A DNA stretch of 64,000 nucleotides from Neostapfia colusana (Eukaryota; Streptophyta; Magnoliopsida; Poales; Poaceae): the NCBI GenBank assembly GCA_030760725.1, contig JASWHV010000008.1:46944057-47008056 (forward strand), read 5' to 3'. Positions 9,865 to 21,127 of this stretch are shown here, one piece after another. The notes under the pieces were generated by a model that saw only the letters and a program-made list of their open reading frames with translations, was not told the origin of the DNA and did not search any database. Positions within the stretch are counted from its first letter, which is position 1. The number at the start of each line of letters is the position of its first letter. The translations under genes were made by a program, and so were the position numbers.

Positions 9865-10284
9865 GTATGCTCATGTAGCGGTTCTTCTGAGGCTCTGAGA
9901 AGATTGAAGATTGCTTCAACCTCTGGTGTAGGGGAGTCTTCATTAAAGTCAGGCTGTAAAGATTCAAGCATCTCGTCCATCATATCAACCCCCATACTAT
10001 AAGCATCCTCTTCCTCTTCTTCTATGGGTTTAGGCGCTGATTCGCCGTGAAAAAACCCACACCTCATAATGTGACACAAAACCGTATTGTCACAAGTCTA
10101 TTGAAAGCATTCTCTTGTCCAAACACCTCATATTTTGGCATCTGCTTTATGGATACCTCACCTTATTTATCTTGGCCAACGAAAACGCACGGTACATAAA
10201 AGCCGTAGTCTTGGTCACCCATTCATCTGAGTGACTTCCATTCTTTTTCCAACTAATATACATCCAACTACGGTCTTCACCCAT
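9865..10284 (-). pseudogene. CACTA (En/Spm) transposase, N-terminal fragment, broken
   Basis: Read on the minus strand from the ATG at 10284, the start is MGEDRSWMYISWKKNG followed by SHSDEWVTKTTAF. This matches the transposase-associated domain (DRSWMY ... SDEWV) at the N-terminus of plant tnp2-type CACTA transposases. A stop follows, then, after a frame change, a stretch with YGFVSHYEVW, a further frame change to FHGESAPKPIEEEEEDAYSM, and finally TPEVEAIFNLLRASEEPLHEHT, another conserved CACTA segment. The protein is cut at HEHT by the copia LTR at 9864. It has at least one stop and two frameshifts and is not functional. The sequence before the ATG (ttttgtaggctcaaat) resembles a splice acceptor. 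Confidence 0.75.
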
Positions 10285-10520
10285 ATTTGAGCCTACAAAA
10301 CAAATTCAGCAACGTCAGATATCACGCGCCTACATATCTATTAAGAAGGATGTGTCTTAAACCCACCCAAGAGTGACCGAGAGAGCTTGCTTACAACGAG
10401 ACGCCGGTCCGGATCTTGATCAAATTTCGGCAGCATAATCCCGCAGTTCTCCAACTGCATGCCTGAAATGGTGCAGCAGAGAACATTAGGGTTATACAAC
10501 TGGAACTTCATCAGGATTCA
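10285..10520. other. Unassigned flank, probably 5' non-coding part of the CACTA element
   Basis: No ORF or repeat end is recognised. The position directly upstream of the minus-strand CACTA start suggests leader or intron sequence. The last five bases (attca) are the presumed target duplication of Element 2, matched imperfectly by atcca at 25453-25457. Confidence 0.4.
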
Positions 10521-13242
10521 TGTAAAGGTCCCAAAAATATGAATACAAAGAAACTTGAGTTTGCAGAAATGTTGGTGTCATGCGTATGAAAAAGGGGGCT
10601 GGTTTAAACTTTTTTCCACATATGATAACACATGAGAGATTCTTCTAAACAAATTTAGGGTTACTTGCATGTTTGGACCCTAGGTGGATTAAACCCACAG
10701 AATTGAAGTACTCAGGTGCAATGGAAAGGTTTAAAAATCAGAGTTTGAACTAAATGTTCAACACAATGGTAATTCAAACTGTTGTGTTCAAAATCTTGCT
10801 TCCAGCAGCTAACACAAGAATCAGATTGCATATTTGGATTCCTTAGGTCCAGATTAGTGGGTAGGAAAAGTTTCATTAATTTTTGAAAGGGTTTGCTATC
10901 CATTTTCCAAAAAGGATTTAAATGTGCAAAGAATTCAAATATACATTTGAATTTGAAAGGAATTTGTCCAACTATCCGAATGCAGCTCAGTATTCAACTC
11001 CAAACATTTGAATTGGTAAGTTGCCAAATTTTGGAGATCTTTTGAGGGATAAGGGGGCACTGACTGGTGGGACCCACATGGCATAGAGGCAGCAAAAACT
11101 TGCAGCTAAAGTCAGAGCAAAGTCTCTGTTTTATTTCTTCTCACCCGAGCAGGGCTGCTGCAGCGTGACACCGAGGGGCACCGGAAGCCACCTTCTTCTC
11201 GTTTTCCTCATGCTGGCAAGCTGCTCGTGACTGCCTTCACTCCCAGCCGTGGTCAGCTGTGCCACAACACCGAGAACCCTCTGCTCGTTTGCTCTCACGC
11301 GCTAAAGAACCGGGAAGCCACCGTTACTCCACCGATCGCCTAGGAGAAGGTTTTATCTCACGTGCAAGCCTCGGCAAACCGGAAAAATAGCACCAAGGGA
11401 CTTCCCACGGCCTCCTAGCACCATCCCCACACGATCTAAGCCACAACAACCCGAGAGCTGCGTGTGTTTCATGGCGGCCGAAAGAACCCGAAAAGAGGTG
11501 CTCTCGTGGACAGCTCGGCAGGTAGCCTTTCACGGCCGAGCAACAGTTCTCTTGGACGTGCGAATACTCCACCTTCTTACCTCCAAAGATTGAGCCAAGT
11601 GATTGATCGTCGCCGGAGTATTTCACGGTTTTCTCTCGGACGGTGCAAAACCACCCTCGGTACGAAATCTTCAAATACTTGATTTCTATTTGCTTAGAGC
11701 CCACCAAATTGCACTCACAGGAGCTAGACTTGACGGCGCCCAAGTTTGCTTCTCAACCCTAGCTTGAAAACGATTGTAGGCGGCGTATTTGAGTGTTTTC
11801 CAAAGGCGACCGAAGAGGGGGTCGTCGGGTGCACAGTGCAACTATGGTTAGAGCTTTCCCCGAGCTTTTGTATGGCCATGTCGACCTCCCCTATCATCCA
11901 CCGGTGCTGTAGCATTGTTTCACCGAGCTTTTGGCGGGCTAGGATAGCTGGCCCACGGTACCGAAGGTGAGCCGAGCCGCCGCACCGTCGCCGGCTGGGT
12001 TCGGGGAAAGTTGTTCCAGCGTGTTCAGCGTGTGGAATTAGGCCCTAGCAGCGAGGGAGAGCTCGGGAGCTGGCCGGACGTCGGGTTTCAGCGCATCTCC
12101 GGCGAGCCCGGAGGCGCGCGGGCGCGGGAGCGAGAGGTAGATGACGATGGAGCCGGGCCCGCACGTCAGCCTCTCAGTGAACCGGTGTGGGATTTTTTAT
12201 TGCACGGGATCGTTTGTGACAGTGCGGGAAATAGCCCTGTGGTCCCGTGTGGTTTAGCCGAGGAGTTGACACGTGTTGGCCGGACCCGCTGTCAGAGATT
12301 TGAACTTTTCCCGGTTAATTTGAATTCCAGAATTTCCCCAAATTTAGAACCTCATAACTTTTTCTAGGAAGCTCCAAATTTAGCGATTCAAATTGGGTTG
12401 GATTCAGGTTGGAAAATTCTATTCAAATATACAACCCAATTTGTATGAAACTCATTATTTAATTCTGGAAAATTCTTTAAACCTTTCAGCAAAAGAATTT
12501 TAGAGGGAGTTCGGTTGATCCAAAAATCCTCAAATTTGGCCAGAATATTCTTTAGTATGTTAGTGAAATCCTGTAAAAGTTTCAGCTCATTTGAAGTTGA
12601 TTTAGTTAGGATAATTCTGATTTCAAGTTTCTGTGTTCAAATGAATACAGAAACAATTCCAGAGAATTTCCAAAACTTGGAAATTCAGTTCGGGGAAATT
12701 ATTAGCTCCAAAAATCTTAGGAAAATTCATGCAGGCCCCATGAACTATAATTGAAATTTTAGTTCACTTAGTTTGGCATGAGCATGTGAGTTACTTCAGA
12801 ATTTATTCCTTTTTGCTTAATTTCTTAGAGAATTGTTCTGAACAAACCACTAAATGAAAAGTGTTAATTTTTGGTCTAGATGACTTTCTTGTGACAAGGA
12901 AGTCACATGAAAATTTTCAGCTCCATTGGAGCTCTGGATCATCACTGTTCTGTTTAACCTCTTTAGGTGCTTAAACATGAATGGGGAAGACACTTAGCAC
13001 TTAATCATGTTAATTAGCCCAAACCCAAACCTTAGCACCAGTGTCATTTTAAATTCTTAAACAGAGTTCCAGTTTTTAAACTTTTCTTTATAACTTGTTA
13101 ACAAAAGCTTTACAAATAAACATATATGCATATTCATTGCGTGTAGCATCTACGTGAAGAATTTGAAGCAATTGGAGAGGAGACCAAAGAAGGAGGGAAG
13201 AGAGTGATCAAGCCTCAAGTGGTCTTCACTAACTGAACTTCA

Positions 13243-13252
13243 TATATATAAG
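13243..13252 (+). promoter_or_regulatory. Candidate TATA box in the Element 2 LTR
   Basis: The sequence tatatataag is followed by agtcccctgc. It is conserved in the 3' LTR (near 23885-23894) and altered in the truncated relative (ttatatattaa near 38832). If used, the transcript start would lie about 1.5 kb before the LTR end, giving a long R/U5. Confidence 0.45.
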
Positions 13253-14120
13253 TCCCCTGCAAAACAAAGGCAAGCCCCGGCTTGCATCAAAACTTACAAG
13301 TTTTTATTTGTATTCACTTTATATTGTCTAGCATTTTGTTTATTGCATTAGGTCTAGATGGTATGAAACTCCAAATGCATGACCCAGAAAACCCTGGAGT
13401 ATAATGTAGAGTAGGTTATCAATTGATTAGTACTGCTGCTCTCAAGTTAACACAAGTGGATTAAAAGAGGCATAACTCGAGTAGGCAGTTTCGTACTCGT
13501 GAACTGGGAATAAGGGGGATCAATCGGAAGAGTTGGGAATTGATCCTCATAGTTGGGAATGGAGACCGGGCAGTGGATGGAAGGCTCAATGACGTGGTCC
13601 TGTGAACCTAGTCTATGTCTGAGTCGATTAAGGCCCGTTCTCGTGTGCAGCCCCGCTGGACAAGTTTGAGATGTGTACCGGATGCATACTGGCTATATGG
13701 GACCCAGGAAACCGATGTAACTTGTTAAACTGGGTGTCTAGGTATACTACAACGTCTGATGCCGATGCTGAAAGGATAGAGAAGTTGGCTCTACGAGGGT
13801 TTGCCGTAGTGAGACTTAATCCCATTCGGTGGGACCGGTTCGACATTTGGGTGTCGTGTGAAAGGTTTGCCACGTACGACGTCAGTGATGGTTGCTATGT
13901 GCAACGTCAAGTACGGGCGTACGTGTCGTGTCAGCCGGATGTTTTTTATTGCAATCACCGTCACTCGCGGCAGTGAGCATACTTGTACACTGAGTCATGA
14001 CATAGTAATAAATTGGGAAAAGTTAATAATGCTTCGTCAGTAATCCTCATAATGGAGATGAGGAATGATCAACTCTTTCACTAAATTTATTTTCCACCTT
14101 GGGCTAGTAGCGTCGAGGCA

Positions 14121-14260
14121 AAGCGTTTCTTGTTTGATTGTGGAGTCTCGACGTTAATGGCGCAAGGTCCATATGAGTCTAGGGTAGCTCACTGAAGTTA
14201 CTTTCACCTCGGGCAAGTGACATCGAGATGAAGCGTTTCTTGTTTGATTGTGGAGTCTCG
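14121..14260 (+). repeat. Two direct copies of a conserved LTR box
   Basis: The same 30-base run, with the core gtttcttgtttgattg, occurs at 14121-14150 and 14231-14260, 110 bp apart. Each copy is preceded by a ctcggg- or cttggg-like motif. The same core lies in the LTRs of Elements 3, 4 and 5, 500-700 bp before the LTR end. Confidence 0.75.
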
Positions 14261-14725
14261 ATGTAAATTGCACGAGGGCTATAAAAGTTGCTTAAAACTT
14301 AAAATAAGGACTCTCCTTTAGCTCATGTTCATACTTTGTGTAAACTTTATATTCAGCCCCCTATTTTCAGCATGTAGAGTTTCATGACTAGGGTGACGGT
14401 TAAGTCTTGCTGAGCTTCATGCTCACGGATACTGCATGAGTTGTTTTGCAGGTAATAACACTACGCTGATAAGTACGGGTGTCCGATGAGACTCGGAACT
14501 CTCCGAGTGGTGAACTCATGGTAACCCTGCCACTGCTATTGTGATTTGTGTTGCTAGGGAGAAGGGTCCGCGGGCTGGACGTCTTCTTTGTTGCTTAGCA
14601 TAGATATGATGTGAGTTGTATTAGTCTTCTGCTGTAGATTATTTGGAGAAGTATTTGTAAAAATTTACAATTTGTAACCTTCCGCTTGATTTGTGTAAGA
14701 TGGTGCTTTATTATGTGTGCTGTTG

Positions 14726-14746
14726 GGTGCCGCATCGCACGGCACC
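14726..14746 (+). promoter_or_regulatory. U5 hairpin of Element 2
   Basis: GGTGCCG-catcgca-CGGCACC is a 7-bp stem with a 7-base loop, 58 bp before the LTR end. Elements 4 and 5 have the same stem length and loop length at the matching place. Element 4 has GGTGCTG/CAGCACC, a compensatory change that supports base pairing in the RNA. Confidence 0.6.
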
Positions 14747-14807
14747 ACCCAATGCGATTCCCGGGCGAGTGGCACGGCCCCGTGATCGGGTCTGGGCCCT
14801 CACAGCG

Positions 14808-14827
14808 TGGTATCAGAGCCGCATTGG
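14808..14827 (+). promoter_or_regulatory. Primer-binding site of Element 2
   Basis: TGGTATCAGAGCC begins three bases (gcg) after the LTR end and matches the initiator Met tRNA 3' end. Confidence 0.92.
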
Positions 14828-16556
14828 TAATAGCGCATGGAATAAGGATCGTATTATGACAAAAACTTAGGATTACGATGAGGAATCGCTAGTATGCCCA
14901 AATAAGGACTATATTAGTATAGTTACTTAAAGTGGCATGACTAACATATGTGTTATAATTCTGAATTTTGATTATGTAACGACGCACCTACGCTCAGGTA
15001 AGCATGGTAAGGAACGCCACCGAAAGCGGTTCAATTTCGGTTAGCTCCCCTGACGAGTAAAGTAGTTCAGGGATAGGTCTCAACGCTTGGTGTGAGATGT
15101 CAATATGAAACTCTTGGACTCATCATGTTCCTGAGTTCATATGAAACGCTGATACCAAGCATGCATTAGGCAAGAAAGTGGAGACCCCACCGTGTGGTCA
15201 GTAACACGATAGTGTGTTCGTCTGGGAATAGCCCAGGAGGACATACGCAGCGCTTGCCATCGGTGTGCCCTGCAGGGCAGTAGGTGGTATCCGTTGGGTT
15301 GATAACATTCCCAACCTTGATGACCCGTTCATGCTCTACTCGGGTTACCCGTCGTGTGGTGTAAAATGCAACCATGTACCTTGAGACGTGACTTGACTCA
15401 AGGATGGCCCGTATGGAAATGATACGGGGCGTATGTTTTTAGTATGATACGGAACTGCCTGAAATGAGAAAAACCTACGTGTGCATCATCATTGAGTGTT
15501 CTTCTGCAGGTACTAACCACCTACGTATCCCGTGCAGTGCACGTGTACGAGTGACCGTTTAGTGCCACAATTGAGACGTATATACTGATATAATCCGGTT
15601 ATGATTTTCTTTTTTGTGAGGAACGTAGTACTGACATTGTTCTTACAGTGCATCGACACCGTACTAGACTTAATAATCTATTCCCTATGAAGAAATGATT
15701 CATGAGCAAACTTTCAACTAAAAACGGAAGTTTGAAACAAATATTAGTTACTGAACTCTTATTTTGAGCTAAGATTCAAATGAGAGAAGGTTTAGGTTTC
15801 AAAGATTTCAAAAACAGAGTGCTCTATTTCTGGCAGGAATTCTTGCTGGACTTTAACAGAGCATACCTCTGAGTATATTTAATCAATTAAGGTGTATGAT
15901 ACAGTTATGGAAATATTTTCAAGTGCTCTACAACTTCTTTGTATACCTCCAGAGCAAAATCACACGTTAACTGGGTCAAAAGTCCAGTTGAAGGCAAACT
16001 GTTCAGAACCAGGGCAGCAGAAAAACCTCTCTGGACCATTCTGTTTTTAGGCTATAACTTGCTGTATAAAAATCCCTAAGGAGCCTGTGATACACCTTTG
16101 GAAAGGTTATGAGATATGCAACATTGTTGTAGTTCAAGGTTGGTCCAGATTCATATTGTATCTGTGTATACAACAGTGATAAAGTCAGCCACATACAAAG
16201 GAGATGCTGACAAATTTTATCCAGAAATTCTATCAACTTTGAGCAATCATAACTTTTGATCCAGAAGTGATATAGAAGAATTTGAATACTCGTTGGAAAG
16301 ATATTGAAGTTAACTTTAACTTTGATATGCAACTTGAGTTATGAAAGTGCTTTTAACTAGATCGAAATCTAGTTTGTTTGAGGACCGGTCAATCTGCTTT
16401 TAAATCCTTGCTACATCAGTTTGCGCTTAAATTATTTTGCTTGCATGTAAAGATTTCATTATCAGTGTTTCACTACTTTGTTCATGGAATAAATCAAGTG
16501 ATAGTGTTGAACAGATAATGAACTCTTGCAATCGCAGAATGGTGTGAACTCGTTCC
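14828..16556 (+). other. Untranslated leader of Element 2
   Basis: There is no ORF0 here. Short ORFs are not conserved. The region from about 15160 to 16330 is recognisably similar to the leader of Element 5 (inverted, 56040-57100), so the two elements are sister families. A gcag-type acceptor (gcaatcgcag at about 16530-16540) lies shortly before the gag ATG. Confidence 0.7.
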
Positions 16557-19500
16557 ATGGGTGAAGTGGGTGGTTCCAGTGGTGGTGGCGGTGATAACTC
16601 TCCACAGCGGGAGCAGCGAGCTCCGCAACCACAGCCACCACCAGGACCTTCACCTACGGTCACAATTGTGGACATTCTGGCTGCCATGACGGGTGCAAGC
16701 GATGAGCGAACCAACTTGCTCCGTACCCTGGTGATGAACACATCCCGTCAAGGGGGATGTCAAGATAAAGACTTGCACCAACCTCAAATGAATTCCTATG
16801 TTGAGTTCTTGGCGACTCAACCACCGGTTTTCATTGAAGCTGAGGATCCTCTGGTGGCGGATAGCTGGATCTGTACCATTGAGTCCAAGTTCGGGTTGCT
16901 CCAATGCACTGAACATCAGAAGGTTTTACACTTGGCGCAACAACTTCACGGGTCCGCCAGTGCATGGTGGGCAAATCAACTCGCCTCCCTACCAGCTGGA
17001 CATGATTTTACATGGACAGAATTCTGGAAGATATTTCTTGCGTATCTTGTTCTATCCGGAATAATTCAGCAGAACTCGAGGAGTTTCTGGTCTTAAAACA
17101 AGAAGGGAGCGATGCATACGAGCACTCACGAGTGTTCAACAAACTGGCACAGTATGCGCCTGAACATATGAACACCGAGGCACAAAAGTGCGAATGGTTC
17201 TTCCGCAGCCTCAATCCCGAGTTAAAGGAAAGACTCGTCTTAGCTGATCGAAAAAACTTCAACGAATTGATGAGTGCTGCAATCATGGTTGAAGATGCTC
17301 AGCGAGAAGTTCAGGCTGAGAAAAGAAAGAACCGTATACCACCGGAGAGTAGCAGTATTGCTCCTCATAAATACAGGGTGGTAGACAGTACCTTGAACTG
17401 TTAGCTGATGCAGCCGGCTCGACAACTCCAGCAATATTCGGGTCGTTCATCTCAATACTCTGAATTTGGACAGCTGCAACAACGGTATATGCAGCCACAT
17501 TATTCTGTTCCTCAAGCATTCTTGCCTCATCATAATATAACCAGTGTCCGTACTCAGAGCAACCTGGAACCGGCTGAGAAACTGTGCTTCACGTGTGGTT
17601 ATTTGGGTCACATCAGCAGAAAATGTCCAGAAAGGATACGCCACAGAGGAAGCACACTGGAGCAGGGTATAAATCAACCCCGTGCTTAGATCCAAGGAAC
17701 AGCACCAAAGCCCGGGTGCACTTATCATACAGCTCTTGAGGATGTGCCGGACGGGGCACCTGTGCTCGTGGGAATGTTCACCCTCAATGAACTGCACGTA
17801 TTGATTTTATTTTACTCTGGAGCCACACACAATTTCATCAGCAGATTATTTGTGTGCAAAGCTGAGCTCTCCACCTCTACACCGAAGGATCACTACCTTA
17901 TCCGCTCACCCGGTGGAAATATAGCTGCTAGTGAAGTAGTGATCAAAGCACCCTTGTGCTTAGGTGGAAAACTATACCCCACAACCCTCATTGTGTTAGA
18001 GGGCCAGAAGATCGATTTGATCTTAGGAATGGCGTGGACGAACTACCACAGGGCTGTTCTTGACATCGGTCCACGGATTGTTAGCTTGGACTCTCCGATC
18101 TACGGTCTTCAAACACTCATACTTGAAGCCGTGGATTCTAAAAATCCAGATGTGTACCACAGTGTGACCATGAAACTGGAGAATATTCCAGTGGTCCGTG
18201 AGTACCCAGATGTGTTTCCCGATGATCTACCAGGGATGCCTCCTGAAAGAGACGTAGTATTCAAGATCGAGTTAGCACCAGGAACCACACCGATATCAGG
18301 CCGTACAAATGTCTCCGAAGGAATTAGCTGAACTGAAAGAATAGCTAAAGGACTTAATGGACAAAGGGTTCATCCGGCCAAGCTCATCACCATGGGGCTG
18401 TCCAGCCCTCTTTGTGAAGAAAAAAGATGAATCACTTCGGTTATGTGTGGATTATCGGCCGCTGAATACAGTGATGATCAAAAATAAATATACACTGCCG
18501 CGGATTGATATATTATTTGATCAGGGTGTGGGTGCCAAAGTATTCTCCAAGATGGACTTGAGGTCCGGTTATCAACAGATAAAAATCAGAGCGGAGGATA
18601 TACCGAAGACGGCTTTCTCGACTAGATACGGGCTCTATGAGTATCTAGTCATGTCTTTCGGGCTCACAAATGCACCCGCACACTTCATGTATCTCATGAA
18701 TTCTGTATTCATGCTATAGTTGGATAAGTTCGTCGTGGTTTTCATCGACAACATTCTCGTATACTCCAAATCAGAGGAAGAGCACACCAAACATCTCCAT
18801 ATTGTGCTCCAATGATTGCGAGAACATAAGCTGTATGCCAAATTCAGTAAGTGTGAATTTTGGATCAGCAAGGTACCATTTTTAGGCCACATTATTTCAG
18901 CGGAGGGTGTGGACGTAGATCCAACCAAAATTGAGCAAGTCTTGAAGTGGGAGTCTCCGGCATCTGTTCATCAAATCCTCAGTTTTCTAGGACTAGGGTT
19001 ATTACCGGAGATTTATTCCCAACTTCTCGAAGGTGGCTAAACCAATGACAGAAATATTGAAGAAGAGCAGCAAGTATGTATGGACAGAAGCCTGTCAAGA
19101 GGCATTTCAAACTTTGAAGAAACATCTCACAACGGCACCTGTTCTTGCCCAACCGGATACAACAAAGCCATTCGATGTTTATTGTGATGCCTCAGGCATT
19201 GGACTTGGCTGCATTTTAATGCAAGACAGGTGCGTGATCGCGTAAGGGTCTCGTCAACTCCGCAACCACGAGCAGCACTACCCCACTCATGACCTAGAAC
19301 TCGCTGCAGTGGTGCTTGCGTTGAAAATGTGGAGGCACTACTTACATGGAAATTTAGTGCACCTCTACACCGACCATAAGAGCCTCAAATATATATTCAC
19401 TCAGAAGAATATCAATATGAGGCAGCGGAGATGGTTGGAATTAATCAAAGATTATGAGCTCGAGATCCATTACCATCTGGGCAAAGCTAACGTGGTGGCT

Positions 19501-21063
19501 GATGCACTCAGTCGTAAGTCCCACGTGAATAACTTGTCAGTTGTTCCAGATGAGGATGAAGAACCAAGCTTGAGGGTGATTCCGTATGGGGCATTGTATA
19601 ATCTTGCTCTCGTGCCTACCATTAGAGAAGAGATTGTACAAGCCCAAAAGAGAGATAAAGGAATGCGGAAAATCCATGCAAGGATCCATGAGGATAAAAT
19701 GAAATGTTTTCGGGAAGATGAACAAGGTGTGTTATGGTTTAACAACCGTATCGTGGTACCCCGGAACATGAAGCTAAGGAAGAAGATCCTGGATGAGGCC
19801 CATATGTCCAAGCACTCAATACACCCAGGAAGCAATAAGATGTATCAAGACCTCAAAAAAATTTTTGGTGGACTCGGATGAAGCGAGAAATTGCCAAATA
19901 TGTATCCGAGTATGATACATGTCGGCGAGTCAAAGCTGACCATATAAAGAAAGTAGGAATGCTGCAACCATTAAGCATTCCGACATGGAAGTGAGAGGAC
20001 ATCAGCATGGACTTTATTGTCGGACTGCCTCTCACATTCAGAAAGCATGACTCCATTTGGGTGATTGTTGATCGCTTAACAAAATCAGCCCACTTCATTC
20101 CAGTGAATACGGGATTCCATACTAAGCAATATTCAGAGTTGTATCTCTCCAGAATTGTGTGCTTACATGGAGTCCCCAAAACTATCATATCCGACCGAGG
20201 TTCAATATTCATTGCTCGTTTCTGGGAGCAACTACATGAATCTCTGGGAACAAAGTTAATTAGAAGCTCAGCATGCCATCCTCAGACCGATGGTCAAACG
20301 GAGAGGGTGAATCAGATTTTAGAAGATATGCTGAGAGCATGTGCCATAGATCATTGAAAGAATTAGGATGACCATTTGCCGTAAGCGGAGTTCTCCTACA
20401 ACAATGTTAACAGATCCAGCATTAAAATGGCACCATACGAAGCACTATATGGCACGAAGTGCCGCACGCCACTCAATTGTTGTGAATCCGGCGAGAGGGT
20501 GATTTTCGGCATTGATCTTGTAAAAGATGCCGAAGAGTGGGTCCAGCTTATTTAAGCAAACCTCAAAGCCACTCAATCTCGCCAGAAGAGTTATGCGGAC
20601 CAGCGACGCTGACCCTTGTATTTTGAAGTCGGAGATCACATCTATCTACGAGTATCCCCGATGAAGGGAATTCATCGATTCGGGGTCAAGGGAAAGCGAG
20701 CTCCTCGCTTTGTGGGTCTGTTCATTATTACAGAAAATTGTGGACCTGTAGCCTACCGTCTGAAGCTGCCACCATCTTTATTGGGCATTCACGACATCTT
20801 CCATGTCTTTCGGGAGACATTTGAGAAAGTGTTTGAAGAAGCCGACAGAGATTCTTTCGGGAGACATGGAGATATTACAACCGGATCTCACCTACGCCAA
20901 GCAGCCCATCAAGATTATCGACGAGAAGACCCGGATCACTCGAAATCGGACTTTGAAATTTTACAAAGTCCTGTGGAGTAATCATACCCCAGAAGAGGCG
21001 ACTTGGGAGAGTGAAGATTACATCCACAATAACTATCCGGAACTTCTGTCACTGCCTTTGTAA
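16557..21063 (+). pseudogene. gag-pol: gag-pol of Element 2, multiply broken
   Basis: Gag starts at 16557 (MGEVGGSSGGGG) and loses frame near 17040. It continues to 17404 (TAG) and then to the CCHC knuckle CFTCGYLGHISRKC (about 17587). Protease follows at 17744, but its catalytic motif reads YSGATH instead of DSGATH. RT (18357-18930) has stops at 18717-18719 and just before REHKLYAKF, and its FIDD motif reads FIDN. RNase H (19033-19520) has a stop after DRCVIA but keeps YCDASG. Integrase (19700-20600) has a frameshift near 19860 and stops at several places. The chromodomain-like end (VLWSNHTPEEATWES) is readable to 21063. Many stops are TGG to TAG or TGA, as expected from deamination of methylated cytosines. 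It cannot make active enzymes. Confidence 0.92.
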
Positions 21064-21090
21064 TTACTTTCCGCCTCATCTTTCTTTTGT

Positions 21091-21127
21091 AATCTCAGGA
21101 CGAGATTCCCTTTTAAGGAGGGAGGAA
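21091..21127 (+). promoter_or_regulatory. Polypurine tract of Element 2 with inverted repeat
   Basis: ttttaaggagggaggaa (21111-21127) abuts the 3' LTR. AATCTC-aggac-GAGATT at 21091-21107 is the inverted repeat found at the same place in the other elements. Confidence 0.82.

Larger units (their letters stand above)
10521..14804 (+). repeat. 5' LTR of Element 2 (4,284 bp)
   Basis: It is paired with 21128-25452. Relative to that copy it lacks about 20 bases after ttcaacacaa (near 10760), a deletion between short repeats. It holds a TCP-type palindrome GTGGGACCCAC at 11067-11077, a TATA-like tatatataag at 13243-13252, two copies of a 30-base box at 14121 and 14231, and a U5 hairpin at 14726-14746. 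Small ORFs inside are duplicated in the other LTR and are not taken as genes. Confidence 0.93.

Noticed and set aside
14121..14260. CRISPR-like direct repeats
   Set aside because: Only two copies, in a plant LTR, with related sequence between them. It is an internal LTR duplication.
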